Below, piece by piece: positions 9,416-17,400 of a stretch of DNA of 46,153 nucleotides. The stretch's first letter is position 1; the number at the start of each line of letters is the position of its first letter. Made by a program: the position numbers and the translations under genes. The notes under the pieces were generated by a model. The model saw nothing but the letters and a program-made list of their open reading frames with translations, ran no database searches and was not told the origin of the DNA. Location of the stretch: NCBI GenBank assembly GCA_905618905.1, contig CAJQTH010000019.1:1-46153 (forward strand), read 5' to 3'. The DNA comes from an uncultured Candidatus Pelagibacter sp. GTDB taxonomy: Bacteria > Pseudomonadota > Alphaproteobacteria > Pelagibacterales > Pelagibacteraceae.

Positions 9416-9821
9416 AATATTAGCGGAGTTTATAAAGGATATATCCAGCGAAACACCCAATATTGAAAGCTATATATATGTAAAAAAAAATATTTCAAAA
9501 TATCAACTAAATATAGATATTAACTCAAAGCCTTTAAAAAATAAAATGATTGAAGTCAACACAACATTAAAATTTGAGGATAAAGAATATAATGAAACAA
9601 AATCATATTTTGAAATAGTATATGCCTCTGTTGTTAAAATTGATGAGTCGGTTAAAGATAAAAAAGAATTAGAAAAAATTATATTGTGTGATGTTCAAAA
9701 TAAAATTTATCCTAATCTTGAAAAAGCATTTTTAAATTTGCTTCATAACTCAGGATATCCAGAAATAAAGCTTGATAAGAAAATTAATTTTACAGAACTG
9801 TATAAGCAAAAGTCTAACTAA
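9393..9821 (+). CDS. secB: Protein-export chaperone SecB
   Basis: Tetrameric chaperone that holds preproteins unfolded and hands them to SecA. The 142-residue protein matches the SecB pattern loosely but throughout: FIKDISSETPN near the start, VNTTLKFEDKEYNETKSYFEIVYASVVKI in the middle, and NLLHNSGYPEIKLDKKINFTELYKQK at the end. Two starts are possible, ATG at 9393 or at 9399; the second gives MTENFKIL. Context after fxsA supports the call. Its 3' end overlaps dnaQ by eight bases. Confidence 0.9.
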   Translation: MKMTENFKILAEFIKDISSETPNIESYIYVKKNISKYQLNIDINSKPLKNKMIEVNTTLKFEDKEYNETKSYFEIVYASVVKIDESVKDKKELEKIILCDVQNKIYPNLEKAFLNLLHNSGYPEIKLDKKINFTELYKQKSN

Positions 9822-10485
9822 AAAAATTTTTCTTTAAACTTCTTTTTAGATACTCCTTGTGTAACCTAAGTTCTTCCTCTGATGGTCTGATAACTTTTTT
9901 ACAATATTGATTAACACCATTAAGTCTTATTATTGTTTTTTCATTTTCTTCATTTTTAAAGTTTAACATAGGCTCTTTTTGATCTAGAAGATTGATATAC
10001 ACTTTGGCTAATAAATCGCAGTCTATAAGAGCAGTGTGCTGAGTTCGTTTAGAATTATCTACACGATATCTTTTACACAACGCATCAAGGCTTATTGGAG
10101 AGCCTGGAAATTTATCTCTGGCTAAAGCAAGTGTGTCTACAACATATTCGCTGTTTAATTTCTTCTTACCTAACAATGTTAATTCGTTGTTTAAGTGGGA
10201 TAAGTCAAATTCAGCGTTGTGTATTACAAGTCTCTTATTTTCTATGAAACCTAAAAATTCATCCACTATTTCTGAGAACTTTTTGTGGGTAGATAAAAAT
10301 TCATCCGTATAACCATGAACTTCTAGAGCTTTTTCAGAAACCTTTCTTTCAGGATTAAGATAACAATGAAATTTATTTTTAGTTGGTATCAAATTATCTA
10401 ACTCAATGCATCCAATTTCTACAATTCTATGTCCATCTCTAACAGATAGTCCTGTTGTTTCTGTATCTAGTATTACTTCTTTCAT
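9814..10485 (-). CDS. dnaQ: DNA polymerase III epsilon subunit (3'-5' proofreading exonuclease)
   Basis: The 223-residue protein is a DEDDh exonuclease. Exo I is LDTETTG (residues 6-12), Exo II is IHNAEFDLSHL, and Exo III contains HTALIDCDLLAKVY, giving the acidic residues and the His. A short C-terminal tail (to residue 223) would serve for polymerase binding. It is the last gene of the ppsR-maf-aroE-coaE-dnaQ unit, with one base between coaE and dnaQ. It converges on secB with an eight-base overlap. Confidence 0.96.
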   Translation of the reverse strand: MKEVILDTETTGLSVRDGHRIVEIGCIELDNLIPTKNKFHCYLNPERKVSEKALEVHGYTDEFLSTHKKFSEIVDEFLGFIENKRLVIHNAEFDLSHLNNELTLLGKKKLNSEYVVDTLALARDKFPGSPISLDALCKRYRVDNSKRTQHTALIDCDLLAKVYINLLDQKEPMLNFKNEENEKTIIRLNGVNQYCKKVIRPSEEELRLHKEYLKRSLKKNFFS

Positions 10486-10486
10486 T

Positions 10487-11056
10487 TTATATAATTTTTT
10501 TTAGTATTTTTTTTACACTTATCTTAACAAACTTATTGGTAAAATTATTTTTAATAATATGATCAGATTTTTTCTTTTTATAACTAAGCGGTAACTGTAT
10601 TTTTTTAAATTGATTATATAAATTTAAATTAAAATTATCTCTCTCCTTTAGTCTTTTTATAATCTCACTTTTTTTTGACTGAACAAAAATTATTATATCA
10701 CTTTTCTGGTTTAATTTATTTTCTAATAAAAGAGGGATATCTAAAATTACGACTTTTCTTTTTTTATTTTTTTTTAAAAAAATAGATAATTTCTTTCTAA
10801 CTTCTGGATGAATAATTTTCGTAATTTTTTTTAAATTTTTTTTACTATCCTCTATTGCTTTTATAATTTGTATTTTATTTGCTGGAAATACTGAAAAATA
10901 TTTAGGTAAATTTTTTTTTAATCTTTTAAAACAATTTTTATTTGTTTTATATATGCTTGCCACCTCTTGATCAGCATTAAAAACTGGGTAACCAAAAAGG
11001 TTGGCTATATAACTTTTACCAGAACCTATATCTCCTACCACTGCAATTCTAATCAT
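10487..11056 (-). CDS. coaE: Dephospho-CoA kinase
   Basis: Last step of coenzyme A synthesis, phosphorylating dephospho-CoA. The 189-residue P-loop kinase opens MIRIAVVGDIGSGKSYIANLFG with Walker A GDIGSGKS. The FNADQEV segment follows, and IHPEVRKKL and VVILDIPLLLENK are the conserved substrate and Walker B-like motifs. It overlaps aroE by four bases. Very Lys-rich and AT-rich, which is normal for this genome. Confidence 0.95.
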   Translation of the reverse strand: MIRIAVVGDIGSGKSYIANLFGYPVFNADQEVASIYKTNKNCFKRLKKNLPKYFSVFPANKIQIIKAIEDSKKNLKKITKIIHPEVRKKLSIFLKKNKKRKVVILDIPLLLENKLNQKSDIIIFVQSKKSEIIKRLKERDNFNLNLYNQFKKIQLPLSYKKKKSDHIIKNNFTNKFVKISVKKILKKII

Positions 11057-11850
11057 ATATCTAAGAGTTTGATTGTATCATTGTCTATTTCTGGAATAAC
11101 TTTATGCCAGATAAAAAATGCTTTTTGAGCTTGATAAATAAACATCATTTTACCATTTTTTGTTATTCCACCATACTTTTTTGCATTTTTTAAAAAATTT
11201 GTTTCTGCCGGATTATAAATCACATCATAAAAAAATTTGTCTTTACTAATTTGCTGATAGTTAATATTGATTTTGTCTTCCTCTTTTAATCCAATGCTTG
11301 TTGCGTTTATGATTATGTCAAAATCTAAGGTTTCTCCCCATTTAATAGTTTCAATTTCTGGAAAGTTTTTCTTTAACTCTATTGCTTTTAATTCTGTTCG
11401 ATTACTTAAATAAATTTTTTCGATTTGCATTTTTTTAAGGGCAATAATAATTGAAGGGACAACACCACCTGCCCCAAGTATTAGAGCTTTTTTATTTTTA
11501 ATTTCTTGTTCTGTTTTTTCTAAACTAAGCTTAAAACCCTCAATATCAGTATTGTCACCTATAATTTTATCATTTTTTTTATAGATTGTGTTTACTGATT
11601 GAGAAATTTTTGCTTCTTCACTTAGCTCATCTAAAAAAGGTATGACCGTTTTTTTAAATGGTACTGTTACATTTAACCCGTGAATTTTTTCTTCTCTAAT
11701 ATTTAAGATTAAATTCTCTATCGCATTAGTATGCAAAAGCTTTTTTTCATAAACTGCATCAATTTTATATTTTTTGATCCAATAATTATGCAGTTTTGGT
11801 GACAAGCTATGATCAATTGGGTTTCCTATAACTAAAAATTTTTTTTTCAT
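11053..11850 (-). CDS. aroE: Shikimate dehydrogenase (NADP+)
   Basis: Reduces 3-dehydroshikimate to shikimate in the aromatic amino acid pathway. The 265-residue protein starts FLVIGNPIDHSLSPKLHNYW with the shikimate-binding Ser-x-Ser motif. GLNVTVPFKKTVIPFLDELS carries the catalytic Lys, DNTDIEGF the Asp, and ALILGAGGVVPSI the dinucleotide loop. QAQKAFFIWH near the C-terminus is also conserved. It overlaps both maf and coaE by four bases. Confidence 0.96.
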   Translation of the reverse strand: MKKKFLVIGNPIDHSLSPKLHNYWIKKYKIDAVYEKKLLHTNAIENLILNIREEKIHGLNVTVPFKKTVIPFLDELSEEAKISQSVNTIYKKNDKIIGDNTDIEGFKLSLEKTEQEIKNKKALILGAGGVVPSIIIALKKMQIEKIYLSNRTELKAIELKKNFPEIETIKWGETLDFDIIINATSIGLKEEDKININYQQISKDKFFYDVIYNPAETNFLKNAKKYGGITKNGKMMFIYQAQKAFFIWHKVIPEIDNDTIKLLDI

Positions 11851-12434
11851 TTTATAATATTAAGATATTCTTTAATTTTTTTAACTGGAAGGCCCATGAT
11901 CGTATCTTCATCCCCTTCTATTTTTGAAAATAAGTTTCTTCCCTCCCCTTCAATTTGATAAACATTATAAGCATAAAGATCCTTATCAGAAATTTTTTTC
12001 AAGTAATTTTCTAGTTCCAAAAAAGTCATATTTTTCATGGTTAATGATGCTTTGTCTGTGTAATTCCATATCATGGATCCACCCCTTGAAATACAAACCG
12101 AACTTATCAATTGATGAGTTTTTCCATTCATTTTTTTTAATATTTCTAGTGCTTCTGCTCTATCGTTTGGCTTTGATATTATTTCACCCTCTAAATCTAT
12201 TACACTATCTGCTCCAAGCACCATTTCTTCTATAAATTTTTGGCTGATCTTATTTGCTTTTAATTCTGCCAAATTTTTTGAAATAATTGCTGGAGAGGCT
12301 CTTTCCTTTAAAAGGCTTTTTTTAACACTGTCCTCATCCACATTAGATGGCTCTATTTTACAATGAATATTATTTTTTTCTAAAATTTTTTTTCTTACAC
12401 TACTTTTTGATGCAAGTATAATTTCTTTAACCAT
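11847..12434 (-). CDS. maf: Maf-family nucleotide pyrophosphatase
   Basis: House-cleaning nucleoside triphosphate pyrophosphatase, acting on dTTP/UTP or modified nucleotides in studied members. The 195-residue protein opens EIILASKSSVRKKIL with the S-x-S-x-R loop. VLGADSVIDLEGEIISKPNDRAEA carries the conserved Asp and Lys, and YAYNVYQIEGEGRNLFSKIEGD is the family's C-terminal block. Substrate preference cannot be fixed by eye. It overlaps ppsR by eight bases and aroE by four. Confidence 0.94.
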   Translation of the reverse strand: MVKEIILASKSSVRKKILEKNNIHCKIEPSNVDEDSVKKSLLKERASPAIISKNLAELKANKISQKFIEEMVLGADSVIDLEGEIISKPNDRAEALEILKKMNGKTHQLISSVCISRGGSMIWNYTDKASLTMKNMTFLELENYLKKISDKDLYAYNVYQIEGEGRNLFSKIEGDEDTIMGLPVKKIKEYLNIIK

Positions 12435-13251
12435 TATTTTTATTTATTTCATATATTTTAATTATTGATGCTGCGGTTTCTTCTACTGATTTTCTAGTAA
12501 CATCAATAGTTGGCCATTTGTATTTGATAAATGTTTTTTTGGCATCACTAATTTCTTTTTCTATTTTTGTAATGTTTGTATAATTGGTATTTTCTTTTTC
12601 TTTAAGGGCATTCATTCTATTTTTTCTAATATCAACTAACCGTTGAGGTTCGGTTGTTAAACCAACCACACAAGAAAGTTTTGGATTTTTTTTTAAACTT
12701 TCCGGTATTGATTGTTCGTTTACTAAAGGAATATTTAAAGTTTTATAACCTTTGTTGGCAAGATAAATTGATGTTGGTGTTTTGCTTGTTCTACTTACAC
12801 CCAATAATATCAAGTCTGCTTTACCTATATCTTCAACAAGGTTTCCATCGTCGTGGGCCATGGTAAATTGAATGGCTTCAATTCTTTCATAATACTCTTC
12901 GTTCAAGGCATGCTGTCCACTTGGAACGTGAGATGCTTTTTGATTTAAAAGTTTAGAGAAGTTCATTATTAAATTTCCCAAAACGCTAAAGCATGGAATT
13001 TTTTTTTCATCTCCTTTGTTTGCTAAAAACTTTGCAAGAGAAGTGTCAACAATTGTATATAAAATTATTGCATTATCGTTTTTTTTTGCTTCTTCCATTA
13101 TTTTAGAAACTTGATTTTCTGTTCTTGTAAAAAAGTAAGATTTAACGTCATACTCTATGTTTTTAAATTGAGCTTTAATTGCTAAAAACACTCTATCCAG
13201 AGTCTCTCCTGTGGAGTCAGAAATAAGGTATATTTGATATGTATTACTCAT
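12427..13251 (-). CDS. ppsR: PEP synthase / pyruvate phosphate dikinase regulatory protein (DUF299 family)
   Basis: Bifunctional kinase/pyrophosphorylase that switches PEP synthase or pyruvate phosphate dikinase off and on. The 274-residue protein starts YLISDSTGETLDRV. It carries the P-loop-like GVSRTSKTPTSIYLA (from residue 151), the family hallmark. The partner enzyme is outside the window, so PpsA and PpdK targets cannot be separated. It is the first gene of the leftward operon ending with dnaQ. Its orthologue is Rickettsia RP001, and the Caulobacter counterpart also borders the replication origin opposite hemE. Confidence 0.94.
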   Translation of the reverse strand: MSNTYQIYLISDSTGETLDRVFLAIKAQFKNIEYDVKSYFFTRTENQVSKIMEEAKKNDNAIILYTIVDTSLAKFLANKGDEKKIPCFSVLGNLIMNFSKLLNQKASHVPSGQHALNEEYYERIEAIQFTMAHDDGNLVEDIGKADLILLGVSRTSKTPTSIYLANKGYKTLNIPLVNEQSIPESLKKNPKLSCVVGLTTEPQRLVDIRKNRMNALKEKENTNYTNITKIEKEISDAKKTFIKYKWPTIDVTRKSVEETAASIIKIYEINKNNG

Positions 13252-13534
13252 GTATTAAAAGTTGATATTTAAGTATTATTTTTATCATTTTTTAAAATAA
13301 TGATGTTTTTTATTTTCCAGTGTAAAAACTCGTTTTTATTAACATTAATAAACATGTGAACTATTAATATACATTTTATCTAATAAATTAAATAAAGCCC
13401 CAATTTATAAAATATAATTCACTTCTATAAATTATTAATTGTTAATAAATCATGTATAAAATGTGTAAAACAATTAATTACCAATATTCACATACTATAT
13501 AACTAATACTATAATTAAATATTTACTTATTATT
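13252..13534. other. oriC: Probable chromosomal replication origin (oriC) spacer
   Basis: This 283-base spacer between divergent ppsR and hemE is the largest gap in the window and holds about 15 percent G+C by hand count. In Caulobacter and Rickettsia the origin lies between these same two orthologues. Two facing one-mismatch matches to the DnaA box TTATNCACA are present: reverse-strand TGTGTAAAA at 13462-13470 and ATATTCACA at 13484-13492. A near-perfect direct repeat (TTAATAAACATGT) and an inverted repeat (AATTTATA/TATAAATT at 13402-13409 and 13426-13433) add structure. Genes on both sides run outward. No perfect DnaA box or TTAA-N7-TTAA CtrA site was found. It must also hold the ppsR and hemE promoters. 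Confidence 0.65.
13345..13455 (+). repeat. Direct repeat pair inside the origin candidate
   Basis: TTAATAAACATGT at 13345-13357 recurs as TTAATAAATCATGT at 13442-13455, a one-base insertion apart. A third partial copy, TCATGTATTAAAA, covers 13248-13260 at the ppsR start and resembles TCATGTATAAAA at 13450-13461. The spacing between the first two is 97 bases. In such AT-rich DNA short repeats can arise by chance, but a 13-base match within 283 bases is notable. Confidence 0.55.
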
Positions 13535-14536
13535 ATGACACCCATCCAAGAAACCATAATAAACAAAAAGACAACTAATTCTCCAGTATGGTTAATGAGA
13601 CAAGCAGGTAGGTATCTTCCAGAGTTTAGGGAAATTAGAAAATTAAATCCAGACTTTATCAATTTGTGTTTGAATGAAAATTTATCATCAGAGATTACTC
13701 TACAGCCTTTAAAAAGATTTGAATTAGATGCAGCAATAATTTTTTCAGATATTTTAATGTTACCGTATGGGTTAAATCAAAAGGTAGAATTTAAAAAAGA
13801 CTTTGGTCCACAACTCGGTCCATTAAATTTAGATCAAATGTCCAAGGTAGATGAAATTGATTTTATAGAAAAATTATATCCAGTTTATAAATCAATTAAG
13901 AAAGTAAGAGAAAATAATTTAATTAAAAATAAAGATGTAATAGGATTTGTTGGAGCACCGTGGACATTATTAGTTTATATGATTAATAAGCATTCACCAA
14001 AAAAAGAGTTAATAAAAGATTTTTTTAAGGATGAGTTTTTAATAAACAGGATTTTAATAATTCTAGAAAAGTTTTTGAAACTACATATTGATCAACAAAT
14101 AAAAAATGGTGCGACTGTTATTCAGATTTTCGATAGCTGGGCTGGTTTGTTAGAAGAAAAAGATTTACCAAACTATGTTTATATTCCAACACTAAATTTA
14201 GTTGATTATATAAAATCTCTAAACGTACCAGTGATCTGCTTTCCAAGAGGAATAAAAGATTATAAAAATTATTGTGATATTGTTAAACCTGATGCTGTCA
14301 ATATTGACTATGATGTAAATCCAATATCTATATGTAAAGAAATAAACATACCTGTTCAAGGAGGACTTGATCCAAAGATATTATTAACTGACAAAGAAAA
14401 TTTAAAAAAAGAAACAAAAAGATATCTAGATGTTTTTAAAGATCATCCATACATCTTTAACCTAGGTCACGGCGTATTGCCCCAAACAGATCCTAACATG
14501 GTGGATTATTTGGTGAAAATGGTAAAAGATTATTAA
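13535..14536 (+). CDS. hemE: Uroporphyrinogen III decarboxylase
   Basis: Converts uroporphyrinogen III to coproporphyrinogen III. The 333-residue protein has the N-terminal signature SPVWLMRQAGRYLPEFREIR with the substrate-binding Arg residues. The second signature region is GFVGAPWTLLVYMI, followed by IQIFDSWAGLL and FNLGHGVLPQTDP. Length is normal. It is the first gene of the long rightward cluster, followed without a gap by hemH. The hemE-hemH-hemJ-rho order is typical of alphaproteobacteria. Confidence 0.97.
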   Translation: MTPIQETIINKKTTNSPVWLMRQAGRYLPEFREIRKLNPDFINLCLNENLSSEITLQPLKRFELDAAIIFSDILMLPYGLNQKVEFKKDFGPQLGPLNLDQMSKVDEIDFIEKLYPVYKSIKKVRENNLIKNKDVIGFVGAPWTLLVYMINKHSPKKELIKDFFKDEFLINRILIILEKFLKLHIDQQIKNGATVIQIFDSWAGLLEEKDLPNYVYIPTLNLVDYIKSLNVPVICFPRGIKDYKNYCDIVKPDAVNIDYDVNPISICKEINIPVQGGLDPKILLTDKENLKKETKRYLDVFKDHPYIFNLGHGVLPQTDPNMVDYLVKMVKDY

Positions 14537-15571
14537 ATGAAAAAAGCAATTATTTTATTTAATCTTGGGGGTCCAGATAAATTAGACAATGTTGAACCCT
14601 TTTTATTTAATTTATTTAATGACCCAGCAATTTTAGATTTACCAACCTTCTTAAGATATCCATTAGCAAAGTTAATCTCTAATAGGAGAGCACCTGTTGC
14701 TAAAAAAATTTATGCAGAACTAGGTGGCTCATCACCCATATTAAAATTAACCAGAAAACAATCCGATGCTCTAGAAACAAAACTAAATCAAACGCAAAAG
14801 GAAGACGAGTACAAGTGCTTCATCGTAATGAGATGCTGGAATCCAAGAGCCGAAGATGTGATTAAAGATGTTCAATTATATGGTCCGGACGAAGTTGTCT
14901 TAATGCCTCTGTATCCTCAATACTCCGCCGCAACATCAGGGTCTTCGATTAAAGAATGGAAAGACGTTTGTAGAAAAAATAACTATCATGTTAAAACAAG
15001 CACAATATGCTGTTACCCAACAGACCAAAATTTTATTAACGCTCATACAAAAGAGATAATAAAAAAAATTAAAGATCTTAAAAACTTTAAATTAATATTT
15101 TCTGCGCACGGCCTACCAGAAAAAAATATTAAAAAAGGGGACCCTTATCAGTGGCAAGTAGAACAATCGGTTGAAAAAATAGTTGAGAATTTAAATGATG
15201 GGAACCTTGATTGGATACTGAGTTATCAAAGTCGAGTTGGTCCACTAAAGTGGATAGGCCCATCTACAGAAACCATAATCATTGAAAATTCCAAGATTGG
15301 CAAGCATATCGTTTTAGTCCCTATCGCATTTGTTTCTGAACACTCAGAAACTCTTGTTGAGCTTGATATAGAATATAAAGAAATAGCAGATGCTAATGGA
15401 TGTAAAAATTATACAAGAGTTCCAGCACTTGGAATTAATGAGGATTTTATTAAAGCAATGTCAGAATTAATAATTAAGAAAAACGAATATAAAATTAATG
15501 GGGATCTTTATCCACCAAAGATACAGTGTCCACCTAATTTTAAAAAATGTCCCTGTTTAAATTATGAATAG
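14537..15571 (+). CDS. hemH: Ferrochelatase, probably with a [2Fe-2S] cluster
   Basis: Inserts iron into protoporphyrin to make heme. The 344-residue protein has AIILFNLGGPDKL at the start, VLMPLYPQYSAATSGSS, the catalytic-His block LIFSAHGLPEKNIKKGDPY, and PIAFVSEHSETLVELDIEY. The C-terminus has cysteines at 331, 338 and 340 (C-x6-C-x-C), and cysteines occur at 158-159. That matches the four ligands described for [2Fe-2S] ferrochelatases of Mycobacterium tuberculosis and Caulobacter. The start codon follows the hemE stop directly. Its last eight bases overlap hemJ. Confidence 0.96.
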   Translation: MKKAIILFNLGGPDKLDNVEPFLFNLFNDPAILDLPTFLRYPLAKLISNRRAPVAKKIYAELGGSSPILKLTRKQSDALETKLNQTQKEDEYKCFIVMRCWNPRAEDVIKDVQLYGPDEVVLMPLYPQYSAATSGSSIKEWKDVCRKNNYHVKTSTICCYPTDQNFINAHTKEIIKKIKDLKNFKLIFSAHGLPEKNIKKGDPYQWQVEQSVEKIVENLNDGNLDWILSYQSRVGPLKWIGPSTETIIIENSKIGKHIVLVPIAFVSEHSETLVELDIEYKEIADANGCKNYTRVPALGINEDFIKAMSELIIKKNEYKINGDLYPPKIQCPPNFKKCPCLNYE

Positions 15572-15998
15572 TTACTTATTATTTAAGAGCCTACATTTAA
15601 TAGCGGTAATCTCATGGATGGCAGGACTTTTATATTTACCTAGAATTTTCGTATACCACGTAGAAAATTTAAAAGATAAAAACACCTCTTCAGTATTTAA
15701 AACAATGGAAAGAAAATTATATTTTTACATCATGACACCAGCAATGATTTTAACTTGGGTTTTCGGATTAATTTTAATTTCTTCTTTGGGCTTCGAAGTT
15801 TTTTCTGCAACTTGGATTAAACTAAAATTGTTGTTAGTGATTTTATTAACCTTATATCATTTCTATTTATCCAAACTTCTTAGTGATTTTAATTTGGATC
15901 AAAATACTAAATCTTCTAAGTTTTTTAGAATAATCAATGAAGTACCAACAATATTGCTTATTTTGATTGTTTTTATTGTTGTTTTTAAGCCCATCTAA
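15564..15998 (+). CDS. hemJ: Protoporphyrinogen IX oxidase HemJ
   Basis: Membrane enzyme that oxidises protoporphyrinogen IX to protoporphyrin IX, the step before ferrochelatase. The 144-residue protein has four predicted membrane helices. Typical HemJ wording: LLFKSLHLIAVISWMAGLLYLPRIFVYH (with the conserved His residues), MERKLYFYIMTPAMI, and WIKLKLLLVILLTLYHFYL. It overlaps the end of hemH by eight bases. Hem genes for decarboxylation, chelation and oxidation are thus adjacent, which supports the assignment. Confidence 0.93.
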   Translation: MNSYLLFKSLHLIAVISWMAGLLYLPRIFVYHVENLKDKNTSSVFKTMERKLYFYIMTPAMILTWVFGLILISSLGFEVFSATWIKLKLLLVILLTLYHFYLSKLLSDFNLDQNTKSSKFFRIINEVPTILLILIVFIVVFKPI

Positions 15999-16051
15999 GC
16001 TTGTAATAATTTAAAGAGTATATATATTTATCTGATCTTACAAAATTTTAA

Positions 16052-16061
16052 CCCCCCCCCC
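16052..16061 (+). promoter_or_regulatory. C10 homopolymer directly before the rho start codon
   Basis: Ten C residues end two bases before the rho ATG (16064), in the position where a ribosome-binding site would sit. Such a run is very unlikely by chance in DNA of this base composition. Rho's primary RNA site prefers C-rich single strands and rho is autoregulated in E. coli, so this could be a Rho-contact site in the rho leader. A variable homopolymer or a sequencing artefact are alternatives. Confidence 0.5.
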
Positions 16062-16063
16062 TC

Positions 16064-17332
16064 ATGAATATACAAGAACTTAAATTAAAATCGTCTGAAC
16101 AATTAATTACACAAGCAGAAGAGCTTGGTATTGAAAATGCTAGCACACTTAGAAAGCAAGAAATTTTATTTGCTATATTAAAAAAAGTTGCAGAAAAAGA
16201 AGAAATAACAGGAGCAGGAGTTTTGCAATTATTACAAGATGGATTTGGTTTTTTAAGAGCAATGGAATCAAACTATTTAGCTGGACCAGATGATATCTAT
16301 GTTAGCCCAAGTCAGATCAGAAAATTTGGTTTGAGAACAGGAGACACAGTCGAAGGTCCCGTTAGAGCACCCAAAGAAGGTGAAAGATATTTTGCATTAT
16401 TACAAGTAGAAAAAATAAATTTTGAAGAACCAGAAAAAGCTCGTCACAAAATTGCTTTTGATAATTTAACTCCACTCTACCCAAATAAACAAATGGTGAT
16501 GGAAGTTGAGACAACAAAGATTGAAAAAAAACCAGATTTAACTCCAAGATTAATTGATCTTGTGAGCCCAATAGGAAAAGGTCAAAGATCGATAATTATT
16601 TCACCTCCTAAAGCTGGTAAGACAATGATTTTACAAAGTATCGCTAACTCAATTGCTAAAAACTATCCAGAAAGTTACTTGATGGTTTTATTAATTGATG
16701 AAAGACCTGAAGAAGTAACAGATATGAAAAGAACAGTTAAGGGAGAAGTTATCAGTTCTACATTTGATGAGCCCGCTTCAAGACATGTTGCTGTTGCTGA
16801 AATGGTAATCGAAAAAGCAAAAAGATTAACAGAGCATAAAAAAGACGTAGTAATTTTATTAGACTCAATAACAAGGTTGGGTAGAGCCTATAATGCTGTG
16901 ATACCAAGTTCTGGAAAAGTTTTAACAGGTGGTGTTGATGCAAATGCATTGCAAAGACCAAAAAGATTTTTTGGTGCTGCAAGAAATATTGAAGAAGGTG
17001 GATCTTTAACAATCATCTCAACAGCGTTGATTGATACTGGATCAAGAATGGATGAGGTTATTTTTGAAGAATTTAAAGGAACTGGAAATAGTGAAACAGT
17101 TCTAGATAGAAAAATTGCAGAAAGAAGAATTTATCCAGCAATCGATATAACCAAATCTGGAACAAGAAGAGAAGAATTGCTTTTCGATAAAGATGACCTT
17201 TCAAAAATGAATGTACTAAGAAGAATAATTAGTCCAATGGGAACAATGGATGCAATTGAATTTATTAACTCAAAACTTAAAGAAACAAAAAGTAATGCAG
17301 ATTTTTTTAGCTCGATGAATAAACCAGCTTAA
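16064..17332 (+). CDS. rho: Transcription termination factor Rho
   Basis: Hexameric RNA helicase that ends transcripts. The 422-residue protein has the N-terminal helical part ([22 protein letters not shown]), and a cold-shock-like RNA-binding fold with [15 protein letters not shown] and [19 protein letters not shown]. The ATPase domain has Walker [10 protein letters not shown] (about 180-188), [30 protein letters not shown] with Walker B, the Q-loop [20 protein letters not shown], and the R-loop GTGNSE. Start choice is firm from the N-terminus. No Shine-Dalgarno is seen; a C10 run stands there instead. Confidence 0.98.
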   Translation: MNIQELKLKSSEQLITQAEELGIENASTLRKQEILFAILKKVAEKEEITGAGVLQLLQDGFGFLRAMESNYLAGPDDIYVSPSQIRKFGLRTGDTVEGPVRAPKEGERYFALLQVEKINFEEPEKARHKIAFDNLTPLYPNKQMVMEVETTKIEKKPDLTPRLIDLVSPIGKGQRSIIISPPKAGKTMILQSIANSIAKNYPESYLMVLLIDERPEEVTDMKRTVKGEVISSTFDEPASRHVAVAEMVIEKAKRLTEHKKDVVILLDSITRLGRAYNAVIPSSGKVLTGGVDANALQRPKRFFGAARNIEEGGSLTIISTALIDTGSRMDEVIFEEFKGTGNSETVLDRKIAERRIYPAIDITKSGTRREELLFDKDDLSKMNVLRRIISPMGTMDAIEFINSKLKETKSNADFFSSMNKPA

Positions 17333-17400
17333 CACTGTTACACCCTCACCTATTAATTTAAAGTTTTACAGAACCTCAAAATAGAAGTTATAATATTGTT

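Noticed and set aside
13252..13534. CtrA binding sites (TTAA-N7-TTAA) in the origin candidate
   Set aside because: Many TTAA words occur because the region is AT-rich, but no pair has the required spacing.
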